Notes under the pieces: model-generated
Databases searched by the model: none
What the model saw: only the letters and a program-made list of their open reading frames with translations
What the model was told of the DNA's origin: nothing
Source: Bacillota bacterium
GTDB lineage: Bacteria; Bacillota; UBA4882; UBA8346
DNA: 7,698 bases
Assembly (NCBI GenBank): GCA_023415375.1
Contig: JAEZKW010000149.1
Span: 1 to 7,698, forward strand
Direction of reading: 5' to 3'
Part shown: one piece after another, positions 1 to 6,720 of the stretch
Layout of the letters: every line of letters begins with the position of its first letter
Numbering within the stretch: position 1 is the first letter of the stretch
Position numbers and translations under genes: made by a program

Positions 1-513
1 GCGGAAGCGGGTTATTCCGATATTAAAAAATTTCCGACGATTGAGATTTTATATAATACCAATGAGACTCACAAACAGATTGCTGAAGTGATTCAACAGA
101 TGTGGCATGATAAATTGGGTATCAACATCACGTTGGTAAATCAGGAATCAAAAGTTTTCTTACAATCCCGCAGTGGAGGAAATTTCCAAATTGCCCGTTC
201 CAGTTGGATGGGTGATTATGTTGATCCTATGACGTTCCTTGATCTCTGGGCTACCGGTAATGGTAACAACTTTACCGGTTGGACAAATCCTCAATATGAC
301 AAATTAATCGATACCGCCAAAACGACTCTTAATACCAAGGCTCGATATCAAGCCATGCACGACGCGGAGAAATTCTTGATGAGTCAAATGCCGATTATTC
401 CGATTTATTTTTATACCCGGCCCTATATTATCAAGCCGTGGGTCAAAGGGGTCCATTATTCCGCCGTCGGTTTGGTCGACTTTTCGAGAGTTACGATTGG
501 TGCTCATAAATAA
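1..513 (+). CDS. oppA: Oligopeptide/dipeptide ABC transporter substrate-binding protein, C-terminal part (5' end outside window)
   Basis: The reading frame is open from base 1 and ends at TAA 511-513, giving the last 170 residues of a family 5 solute-binding protein. Such proteins are normally about 530-600 residues, so roughly two thirds is missing upstream. The C-terminal hallmarks of peptide-binding proteins are visible. They are the block WMGDYVDPMTFLDLW, then NNFTGWTNPQYDKLI, a helix with AEKFLMSQMPIIPIYFY, and the closing KPWVKGVHYSAVGLVDF. Family knowledge: the mature protein is a lipoprotein on the outer face of the membrane that binds short peptides and delivers them to the OppBC channel. 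The peptide transporter genes directly downstream agree with this. The lipoprotein signal and most of the ligand pocket are not in view, so peptide length preference cannot be judged. The specific label OppA rather than DppA/AppA is by resemblance. Confidence 0.93.
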   Translation, partial: AEAGYSDIKKFPTIEILYNTNETHKQIAEVIQQMWHDKLGINITLVNQESKVFLQSRSGGNFQIARSSWMGDYVDPMTFLDLWATGNGNNFTGWTNPQYDKLIDTAKTTLNTKARYQAMHDAEKFLMSQMPIIPIYFYTRPYIIKPWVKGVHYSAVGLVDFSRVTIGAHK

Positions 514-533
514 GCAGCCTAAAAGGATGAAAA

Positions 534-613
534 TCCTCTGTGAACTCTGTGCCTCTGTGGCTAATTTAATTGGCCACAGAGACAGCGGCACCAAGGTGCC
601 AAAGACACAAGAG
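534..613. repeat. Palindromic intergenic repeat with three CTCTGTG units and two hairpins
   Basis: Three direct copies of CTCTGTG start at 536, 545 and 553. The last copy forms the left arm of a hairpin: CTCTGTGGC at 553-561 pairs with GCCACAGAG at 573-581, and extra A-T/G-T pairs close an AT-rich loop. A second, perfect palindrome follows at 587-600 (GGCACC, AA, GGTGCC). No coding frame fits this stretch. The reverse complement of 534-560 matches the tail of the window (7668-7694) at 19 of 27 positions with the same unit spacing, so this looks like a dispersed repeat family rather than an opp-specific control site. A role in RNA stability or processing between oppA and oppB is possible but only inferred. 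Confidence 0.7.
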
Positions 614-655
614 ATAAAAAAGTATTTTCAGTAGTATTTTAAATGATTGAATTTT

Positions 656-685
656 ACGCCTTTTCTTTTTCGGAAAAGGCGTTTT
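656..685 (+). terminator. Hairpin terminator/attenuator between oppA and oppB
   Basis: A ten-base-pair stem, ACGCCTTTTC (656-665) with GAAAAGGCGT (673-682), encloses a seven-base loop and runs directly into TTTT (682-685). This is the form of an intrinsic terminator. It lies between the binding-protein gene and the permease genes, and I see no clear promoter after it. Partial read-through is therefore expected, giving more oppA than oppBCDF message. The T run is short, which also favours leaky termination. Confidence 0.75.
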
Positions 686-723
686 CCTAGAAAGTTTGTT
701 GCTTTGAATAGGGGAGTGAAACA

Positions 724-1653
724 ATGGCTAGGTATGCTTTGGATCGTTTGATTTCTGCCTTGACCACATTATTATTGATCATTACGATCACTTTTATTTT
801 AATGCATGCGATTCCAGGGGGGCCTTTTGATCAGGAAAAGGCAGTTTCTGCACAGATTACCCAAAATATCAGGGAGCATTACCACCTAAACGATCCCCTT
901 TGGCAGCAATATTTCGATTACATGAAGAAAATCATTCATTTGGATTTAGGTCCGTCCTATAAGTATCCTGACTCCTCAGTGAATGATTTGATACGGGAAG
1001 GTTTTCCGGTTTCTGCAGCCATAGGGTTATTGGCCGTTTTAGTGGCGGTAGCTTTAGGGGTTCCAGCCGGTATTTTGGCAGCCTTGCGGCATTCCAAATG
1101 GCAGGATAACTTAGTGATGTTAGTTGCAATAGTTGGAGTTTCGATTCCGAGTTTCATTGCCGCAACTCTTTTGCAATACTGTTTCGCCTACAAATTGCAA
1201 TGGTTCCCGGCAGCACTTTGGGGTACTCCGGCCCATTTGGTATTACCGGTCCTGGCCTTATCAGCTCTTCCTTTGGCATTTTTTGCGCGGTTGATTCGTT
1301 CCAGTATGCTTGAAGTATTATCGCAAGATTATATCCGTACCGCCCGCTCCAAAGGACTTAGCGAAGCAACGGTCGTATTTCGGCATGTGCTGAAAAATAC
1401 GCTAATTCCATTCATTACTGTTTTAGGGCCTATGCTGGCCAATTTGTTGACAGGTACCTTTGTGATTGAAAGAATTTTTGCGATCCCGGGTCTTGGTAAT
1501 TACTTTGTCAACAGTATTTATAATCGCGACTATTTTGTAATCCTGGGTTTAACGGTTTTTTACGCCAGTATATTGCTGCTGCTCAATCTAGCGGTTGATA
1601 TCGTTTATGCCGTTATCGATCCCCGAATCAAACTGGCGTCCAAGGAGGAATGA
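724..1653 (+). CDS. oppB: Oligopeptide ABC transporter permease OppB
   Basis: This 309-residue inner-membrane permease is close to the usual OppB/DppB length of about 306. It starts at ATG with GGGGAG at 711-716, seven bases upstream. Residues 1-30 are the typical OppB opening (RLISALTTLLLI, then an HAIPGGPF block). About six transmembrane segments can be read, near residues 10-29, 97-121, 130-152, 168-190, 228-250 and 272-297. The cytoplasmic EAA loop that docks onto the ATPase is present around residues 200-225 (DYIRTARSKGLSEATVVFRH, with the invariant Gly211). The end matches the family: IPGLGNYFVNSIYNRDY and a final DPRIKL. It would form a heterodimeric channel with OppC. The gene is separated from oppA by 210 bases carrying a hairpin and lies 3 bases before oppC. 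Confidence 0.96.
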   Translation: MARYALDRLISALTTLLLIITITFILMHAIPGGPFDQEKAVSAQITQNIREHYHLNDPLWQQYFDYMKKIIHLDLGPSYKYPDSSVNDLIREGFPVSAAIGLLAVLVAVALGVPAGILAALRHSKWQDNLVMLVAIVGVSIPSFIAATLLQYCFAYKLQWFPAALWGTPAHLVLPVLALSALPLAFFARLIRSSMLEVLSQDYIRTARSKGLSEATVVFRHVLKNTLIPFITVLGPMLANLLTGTFVIERIFAIPGLGNYFVNSIYNRDYFVILGLTVFYASILLLLNLAVDIVYAVIDPRIKLASKEE

Positions 1654-1656
1654 GAA

Positions 1657-2577
1657 GTGGATGACTCTCGTGCATTTGAACCGATAGTACGGCAAGATTC
1701 ATTGGATTTTGTGGAAGAGGGAGTCGAAAGGCCGGAGACCAGTTACTGGAAAGATGCCTGGCGCCGTTTAAAACAAAATAAGGGAGCGGTTATTTCGCTT
1801 TTTATTATTTCGTTTATCTTTCTCATTGCGATTCTGGGTCCCGTTATATCACCGTATTCTTACACCAAACAAGATTTAATTTTTCAAAATACCCCCCCTT
1901 CGGTGGAACATTGGTTTGGAACGGACAATGTCGGGCGGGACTTACTGGTGCGTTGCCTTTATGGAACCCGGATCTCATTAATCGTGGGAATTTTTGCAAC
2001 GATTATCAGTCTGACCATTGGTGTTTTATTCGGAGGTTTCTCAGGGCTTGTCGGCGGCAAAGTCGATAATATCATGATGCGGATTGTAGATATATTCTAC
2101 GCAATTCCTTTGTTATTATGGGTTATTTTATTAATGGTCGTTTTAAAACCCGGCCTGCAAAATATCCTTATTGCGATTGGAATCACTTATTGGCTTAGCA
2201 TGGCCCGGATTGTACGCGCCGAGGTTTTAAGCCTTAAGGAGCAGGACTATGTTTTGGCCGCCAAGGCCATTGGGGCCGGGCGAATGCGGATTATCCTGAG
2301 GCATTTGATTCCTAATACGATTGGACCCATTTTAGTGACGGCCACATTCAATATTCCGCAAGCCATTTTCACCGAAGCCTTTTTAAGCTTTATCGGTCTT
2401 GGTATCGGAGCTCCCAAGGCTTCTTTGGGAATGTTGGCTTCGGATGCCATCAGTGGATTACGATCCTTTCCATATCAGCTCTTTTTCCCGGCCTGTATGA
2501 TTTGTATCATTATGCTCGCCTTCAATTTTCTTGGAGACGGATTAAGGGACGCTTTGGATCCGCGGATGCGGAAGTGA
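1657..2577 (+). CDS. oppC: Oligopeptide ABC transporter permease OppC
   Basis: This is the 306-residue second permease half. The start is GTG, chosen because a strong AAGGAGG sits at 1642-1648 inside the end of oppB, eight bases upstream, while nearby ATG triplets are in other frames. A cytoplasmic N-terminal stretch of about 43 residues precedes the first membrane segment (residues about 44-66), as in the OppC N-terminal domain. The family block HWFGTDNVGRDLLVR and YGTRISL follows the first external region. The EAA loop reads EQDYVLAAKAIGAGRMRIIL and continues RHLIPNT. The C-terminus is the standard NFLGDGLRDALDPR. It pairs with OppB and receives energy from OppD/OppF. The 3-base gap to oppB and 9-base gap to oppD indicate one transcript. 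Confidence 0.96.
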   Translation: MDDSRAFEPIVRQDSLDFVEEGVERPETSYWKDAWRRLKQNKGAVISLFIISFIFLIAILGPVISPYSYTKQDLIFQNTPPSVEHWFGTDNVGRDLLVRCLYGTRISLIVGIFATIISLTIGVLFGGFSGLVGGKVDNIMMRIVDIFYAIPLLLWVILLMVVLKPGLQNILIAIGITYWLSMARIVRAEVLSLKEQDYVLAAKAIGAGRMRIILRHLIPNTIGPILVTATFNIPQAIFTEAFLSFIGLGIGAPKASLGMLASDAISGLRSFPYQLFFPACMICIIMLAFNFLGDGLRDALDPRMRK

Positions 2578-2586
2578 GGGGATGGG

Positions 2587-3624
2587 ATGATGAATAGTTT
2601 ACTGGATGTGAAAAATTTACGGACTTCATTTTATACGTATGCCGGGGAAGTAAAAGCGGTCGATGACGTTAGTTTTCAGCTCCAAAGCGGTGAAGCCCTG
2701 GCTGTGGTCGGCGAATCCGGCTGCGGGAAAAGTGTCACGGCTTTATCAATTATGGGTTTATTACAAGAACCTGGTAAAATCGTAGATGGCCATATTGATT
2801 TGAATGGCAAAGATTTAACCAAGTTATCCCCTAAAGAAATGTGCGCTGTCCGTGGCAACGAGATCGGAATGATCTTTCAAGACCCATTAACTTCCTTAAA
2901 TCCGGTCCTTTCCATTGAACAACAAATGATTGAAAGTTTGATGCTTCATAGGAAATTATCCAAGAAACAGGCTATTGCCCGAGGGATTGAGCTGCTAAAA
3001 ATGGTGGGAATCCCTGCGGCTGAAGATAGATTTTATCAATACCCCCATCAATTTTCCGGTGGTATGCGCCAGCGGGTCATGATTGCCATGGCGATGGCCT
3101 GCGAACCTAAAATTTTAATTGCTGATGAACCGACTACAGCGCTTGATGTAACGATTCAAGCGCAAATCCTGGAGCTAATGAAAAGTTTAAGGGAAACTTC
3201 AAATTCAGCCATTATTTTAATAACCCATGATTTAGGCGTAGTTGCCGGGCTTTGTCAAAAAGTGCTGGTGATGTATGCCGGGAAGGTCGTGGAACGAGGT
3301 TCAATCGGAGATATTTATTACGGGCCCAAACACCCTTATACTTGGGGGTTACTCGGGGCAATTCCCCGTTTGGATGTGGCAGAAAATCAAAAGAAAAAGC
3401 TTACACCGATTTGGGGCAAGCCGCCAGATCTTTTGGTTCCACCGCCGGGCTGCCGTTTTGCCCCTCGTTGCAAGTATGCCATGAGGATATGTGAAAAGGA
3501 AACCCCGCCGGATTTTGAAATTAATCCCACACATGAGTGCGCTCAACATCTAGCCGCTTGCTGGTTGCTTGACGCAAGAGCGCCAAAAGTCGAACATTCC
3601 AAGGAAGGGAGTGTGGCCTTATGA
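2587..3624 (+). CDS. oppD: Oligopeptide ABC transporter ATP-binding protein OppD
   Basis: This is a 345-residue ABC ATPase of the peptide/nickel import family. All nucleotide-binding elements are intact: Walker A GESGCGKS (residues 42-49), Q-loop Gln98 in FQDP, signature FSGGM (156-160), Walker B ILIADEP with Asp180/Glu181, and switch His214. The C-terminal oligopeptide extension follows (HPYTWGLLGAIP, then PPPGCRFAPRC). It contains four cysteines, Cys289, Cys295, Cys302 and Cys325, in the spacing typical of this family; related transporters are reported to hold an iron-sulfur cluster there. Two adjacent ATGs, 2587 and 2590, are possible starts. GAGGGG at 2576-2581 sits five or eight bases away, so the second may be the real one. 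The gene begins 9 bases after oppC and its stop overlaps the start of oppF. Confidence 0.96.
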   Translation: MMNSLLDVKNLRTSFYTYAGEVKAVDDVSFQLQSGEALAVVGESGCGKSVTALSIMGLLQEPGKIVDGHIDLNGKDLTKLSPKEMCAVRGNEIGMIFQDPLTSLNPVLSIEQQMIESLMLHRKLSKKQAIARGIELLKMVGIPAAEDRFYQYPHQFSGGMRQRVMIAMAMACEPKILIADEPTTALDVTIQAQILELMKSLRETSNSAIILITHDLGVVAGLCQKVLVMYAGKVVERGSIGDIYYGPKHPYTWGLLGAIPRLDVAENQKKKLTPIWGKPPDLLVPPPGCRFAPRCKYAMRICEKETPPDFEINPTHECAQHLAACWLLDARAPKVEHSKEGSVAL

Positions 3625-4610
3625 ATGTTCATGCCCAAAACGATCAACCATTCATCGAAGTAAAACATTTGCAGAAATCATTTACAATAGCCAGAGGATC
3701 TTTCGCCCGGGGGAAATCTTGTTTGAAAGCTGTCGATGATGTCAGCTTTGCAATTCATAAAGGGGAGACCTTGGGTTTGGTCGGAGAGTCAGGATGTGGC
3801 AAGACGACCATCGGAAGGACCCTGATCCGGCTCTATGAAGCAAATGGCGGAGAAGTAATTTTTCAAGGACAAAATATTCTACAGTTGCCCGAAAAACAAA
3901 TGCTGCCTTACAGGCGCCGGATGCAGATGATTTTTCAAGACCCCTATTCATCATTAAATCCCCGGATGACTGTGGCGGAAATACTAAAGGAACCTCTAGC
4001 GATTCACGGAATCGCCTCTGGAAAGGCAGCCTTAAATCGGGTTCATGAATTATTACATTTAGTAGGTCTCAGTAAAGAACAGGCTTCCCGTTTTCCCCAT
4101 GAGTTTTCGGGGGGCCAGCGCCAGCGGATTGGGATTGCCAGAGCACTCGCCGTGGAACCGGAGTTTATTATTTGTGATGAACCGATATCGGCTCTGGATG
4201 TCTCGATTCAGGCTCAGATTATCAATTTACTTGAAAAACTTCAAGCGGAAATGAACCTCACTTATCTTTTTATAGCTCACGATATTTCAATGGTCCGACA
4301 TACCAGTAGGCGAATTGCAGTAATGTATCTGGGGAAATTGGTTGAACTTGCAGACGCAGGCGAACTAGCTAAAAATCCCTTGCACCCGTACACCCAGGCT
4401 TTATTATCAGCTGTACCGATTGCTGATCCGATTTTGGAAGCATCCCGCCACCGTATTGTGCTGGAAGGCGATGTGCCGAGCCCGGTCGATCCTCCGCCCG
4501 GTTGCCGTTTCAGAACCCGCTGTAGATTGGCGAAACCTTGTTGTTCCGAGGCTGCCCCAGAATTACGGGAAGTTGCCTCCGGGCATATGGTTGCTTGTTT
4601 TGCTGTTTGA
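3621..4610 (+). CDS. oppF: Oligopeptide ABC transporter ATP-binding protein OppF
   Basis: This 329-residue ATPase is the partner of OppD. Its ATG overlaps the oppD stop as ATGA, and AAGGAAGGGAG (3601-3611) lies nine bases upstream, so the two ATPases are probably translationally coupled. Walker A is GESGCGKT (55-62), the Q-loop is Gln106 in FQDPYSSLNPR, the signature is FSGGQ (162-166), Walker B has Asp186/Glu187 and the switch is His220. The insertion before the Walker A strand (residues 22-36, TIARGSFARGKS) is usual for OppF/DppF. The C-terminal extension carries PPPGCRFRTRC with Cys295, Cys301, Cys308 and Cys326, parallel to OppD, plus an extra Cys307. It forms the ATP-hydrolysing heterodimer with OppD on the cytoplasmic face. 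It is the last gene of the operon, followed by a hairpin terminator about 40 bases on. Confidence 0.96.
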   Translation: MNVHAQNDQPFIEVKHLQKSFTIARGSFARGKSCLKAVDDVSFAIHKGETLGLVGESGCGKTTIGRTLIRLYEANGGEVIFQGQNILQLPEKQMLPYRRRMQMIFQDPYSSLNPRMTVAEILKEPLAIHGIASGKAALNRVHELLHLVGLSKEQASRFPHEFSGGQRQRIGIARALAVEPEFIICDEPISALDVSIQAQIINLLEKLQAEMNLTYLFIAHDISMVRHTSRRIAVMYLGKLVELADAGELAKNPLHPYTQALLSAVPIADPILEASRHRIVLEGDVPSPVDPPPGCRFRTRCRLAKPCCSEAAPELREVASGHMVACFAV

Positions 4611-4649
4611 AAGTTTTTGGTTAAAATTATCTTGATAAAAATTTAAAAT

Positions 4650-4697
4650 CCCTGAGAATCCACTATATTAGCTTGTCTTGGATTCCAGGGTATTTTT
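4650..4697 (+). terminator. Intrinsic terminator of the opp operon
   Basis: CCCTG (4650-4654), a bulged A, and GAATCCA (4656-4662) pair with TGGATTCCAGGG (4679-4690) to give a twelve-pair stem with one bulge and a 16-base loop. It is followed by TATTTTTG. The position just after oppF and the T run identify the end of the opp transcript and separate it from the cyclase unit. Confidence 0.8.
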
Positions 4698-4708
4698 GTT
4701 TGTTGGCG

Positions 4709-4736
4709 TTGGCAAAGAATTATTTTTTTGGATAAT
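4709..4736 (+). promoter_or_regulatory. Candidate sigma-A-type promoter for the cyclase unit
   Basis: TTGGCA (4709-4714, five of six to the -35 consensus) lies sixteen bases before GATAAT (4731-4736, five of six to the -10 consensus). It follows the opp terminator directly and is the best-scoring pair I found by eye in the gap. Transcription would start near 4743. The region is so AT-rich that chance matches are likely, so this is tentative. Confidence 0.4.
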
Positions 4737-4935
4737 TATTATTTTTTTTGAAGGGAAATTATGAAAATGTGTTGTATATAAAATATTAGTTTTGCCTAGA
4801 AAATATTGATAACGAGATCATTTGTGCTTCGGTCAACCCAATAATGAGTTAAAAATTGTAAAATTATTAATTGGTTAAAAAACAAGTTAAAGTTTAAGTT
4901 ATCAGCCTTAATTCATTTTTTTAGGGTTTTTATCT
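4737..4935 (+). other. AT-rich untranslated leader before the cyclase gene
   Basis: With the opp terminator and the promoter candidate upstream, this forms the 325-base stretch without a convincing gene between oppF and the cyclase. It is strongly AT-rich with T runs (for example 4742-4749) and several short AT-only inverted repeats that would be weak in RNA. If transcription starts near 4743, the leader is about 190 bases long. The only coding possibility I see is a six-codon frame at 4761-4781 behind AAGGG. No recognised riboswitch or RNA gene is visible. Confidence 0.4.
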
Positions 4936-6720
4936 TTGAGAAACGGATTGATTACCAAAATGTCCCAAGCGCCTAAAAAACAAAATCACTCCCCGCGCGC
5001 GCGCGCAAATTTCGGAAACACCAAAGTTACTTCAATTACCAGCCGGATTATTATTATTTTTACCATTTCAATCCTGGTGGCCTGTTTTACATCCAATTAT
5101 ATGAATCTTACCCTCAACCGGGCTCAACAGATTAAAATGATGAAAGAGCTTCTGGTAAATGATTTGAAGGAGATTTATGATTTTTCCAATTCCCAATATG
5201 ACATCTATGAGTATTCGAACGGGGACCCGATCGCATTTCGTTCTTCAATGGCTGCCATTGAGGCCCGGGGCCTTCATCAGTTTAAGAATAAGAAAAAGAA
5301 ATCAATTACACTCGGTGTCAAAATTAATGATTTACGAAGGTCGCCCATTATTTTTCAAGCTTCAAAAATCCCCAGGGCGCACTACTTTGCAGACGGTAAA
5401 GCTTTACAAAAAATCGTTGCCAAAACCAGGCAGGGTATTTCCGATGGTACATTAAGTTTTATGTTTAATGGGGAAGAGTATTATGGAGTTTATAAGCGAA
5501 TACCCAAATGGGATGCATTTTTAATTCGGGCTGAGGAATTAAATGAATTCTATCAAGATTCCTGGCTTATTTTCCGGGATATTTCCCTATTTATCGTACT
5601 GATTACCCTTATTTGCACAATCATTGGTATTTATTTTATCCGCCACATTACCCGTTTTATTGGTGTTATTACCGACTCCATTATGACGATGATTCAAAGT
5701 CAACAATTGGAATTGATTTCCCTTAAAGGGGCTACCAACGACAATATTACTTTTATGGGGATGGCTTTCAATTCTTTATCCAGCAGTATCAATAATTTGT
5801 TAACGGTTTTTAGGAGATTTGTCAATAAAGATGTTGCCACCCAGGCTTATCGTGAGAAAATTGTCCTCTTAAAAGGGGAGCAAAAGGAATTGACGGTGCT
5901 TTTTTCCGATATTAAGAGCTTTACCACGATGACTGAAACCTTGGGAACCGATATCATCAATGTTTTAAATCTCCATTATCAACGGGCCATCCGGGCTATT
6001 TTCCAATATGACGGTATTATTGGTTCGATTATTGGTGATGCTGTTTTAGCTGTATTTGGGGTTCAAGTTGAAGAAGAGGGAAAGCCGGTTAACAAGTCTT
6101 ATCAAGCAGTTTTGGCGGGATATGAGATACAAAGAGTGGCCAAAACGTTACGGGATGAAATGCGACTCCGTTACGAAGAAATGGTCCGGATCAAAGGGAG
6201 CTTAACTCCGGAGGAAGAACAGATATACCGGGCTGTTTTGGTTGAAGTGGGCGTGGGTATCGATGGTGGGAATGTATTTTACGGAAACATCGGTTCTTAC
6301 GAAAGGATGACCAATACTGTAATTGGTGACAATGTTAACGCCGCCTCCAGATTGGAGGGGTTAACCCGTTTTTATAGGGTTCCGGTAATTTGTTCCGAGT
6401 ACATAAAACGGGATATTGAACAAAATCAGCCAGAGCAAGATTTTTATTTTTTGGAAATCGATAATGTACAGGTCAAAGGAAAAACAGTTGGCCAAAAAAT
6501 CTATTGGCCGATACCGTATACAAGGTTAAATGATGAATTAAGAATCAACTTAGAAAGGTTTAATCAGGCCCGAACTTTGTATTATCAAGGGCTATGGCAA
6601 GAAGCCCATCAACTCTTTAGGCAAACCCACCTGCCGGTCACAGAGGAATTTATTAAAAGAACAGGAAGCGGAAGAACCCCTGAGAATTGGAGCGGGATAT
6701 GGAACCTAGAAACAAAATGA
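4936..6720 (+). CDS. Membrane-anchored class III nucleotidyl (adenylate/guanylate) cyclase with external sensor region
   Basis: This 594-residue protein probably makes a cyclic nucleotide from ATP or GTP in response to an external signal. Layout: basic cytoplasmic tail 1-36; membrane segment about 37-55; external region 56-210, possibly Cache-like (the FNGEEYYGVYKRIPKW block at 178-192 suggests this); membrane segment about 212-235; HAMP-like linker 236-295; class III catalytic domain about 315-525; C-terminal helical tail ending WSGIWNLETK. Catalytic residues seen: metal aspartates Asp325 (LFSDIKSFT) and Asp368 (IIGDAVLAVFG), and Asn468/Arg472 in TVIGDNVNAASR, with Thr461 at the class IIIb base-recognition position. 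The usual base-reading Lys before the second metal site is Ser364. The catalytic domain has about 20 extra residues around 408-434. The start is TTG with weak AGGG nine bases upstream; ATG at 4960 is an alternative that would remove eight residues. The 3' end overlaps the next gene. Confidence 0.9.
   Translation: MRNGLITKMSQAPKKQNHSPRARANFGNTKVTSITSRIIIIFTISILVACFTSNYMNLTLNRAQQIKMMKELLVNDLKEIYDFSNSQYDIYEYSNGDPIAFRSSMAAIEARGLHQFKNKKKKSITLGVKINDLRRSPIIFQASKIPRAHYFADGKALQKIVAKTRQGISDGTLSFMFNGEEYYGVYKRIPKWDAFLIRAEELNEFYQDSWLIFRDISLFIVLITLICTIIGIYFIRHITRFIGVITDSIMTMIQSQQLELISLKGATNDNITFMGMAFNSLSSSINNLLTVFRRFVNKDVATQAYREKIVLLKGEQKELTVLFSDIKSFTTMTETLGTDIINVLNLHYQRAIRAIFQYDGIIGSIIGDAVLAVFGVQVEEEGKPVNKSYQAVLAGYEIQRVAKTLRDEMRLRYEEMVRIKGSLTPEEEQIYRAVLVEVGVGIDGGNVFYGNIGSYERMTNTVIGDNVNAASRLEGLTRFYRVPVICSEYIKRDIEQNQPEQDFYFLEIDNVQVKGKTVGQKIYWPIPYTRLNDELRINLERFNQARTLYYQGLWQEAHQLFRQTHLPVTEEFIKRTGSGRTPENWSGIWNLETK
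4994..5006. repeat. Alternating CG run near the 5' end of the cyclase gene
   Basis: Thirteen bases of uninterrupted alternating C and G (six and a half CG units) encode the Pro-Arg-Ala-Arg-Ala stretch at residues 20-24, before the first membrane segment. It stands out sharply in a surrounding sequence that is AT-rich. Gain or loss of one unit would shift the frame downstream of both candidate start codons. Confidence 0.85.

Noticed and set aside
304..594. Reverse-strand open frame of about 96 codons across the end of oppA
   Set aside because: It lies opposite a clear binding-protein frame and runs into the repeat. The translation has no domain features, and nothing supports a start or promoter.
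534..613. Short CRISPR-like array
   Set aside because: The repeated units are only seven bases with one- or two-base gaps, with no room for spacers and no cas genes nearby.
3252..3494. Overlapping + strand frames inside the 3' part of oppD
   Set aside because: They are out of frame with a fully conserved ATPase sequence and give low-complexity, unrecognisable peptides.
4751..4800. Second promoter around the TATATAAAAT stretch
   Set aside because: No acceptable -35 hexamer is found at 16-18 bases upstream, and AT-rich leaders give such matches by chance.
5177..5455. Out-of-frame + strand frame of 92 codons within the cyclase sensor region
   Set aside because: It overlaps the continuous cyclase frame, which has coherent membrane and domain structure. 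The alternative peptide shows no recognisable features.
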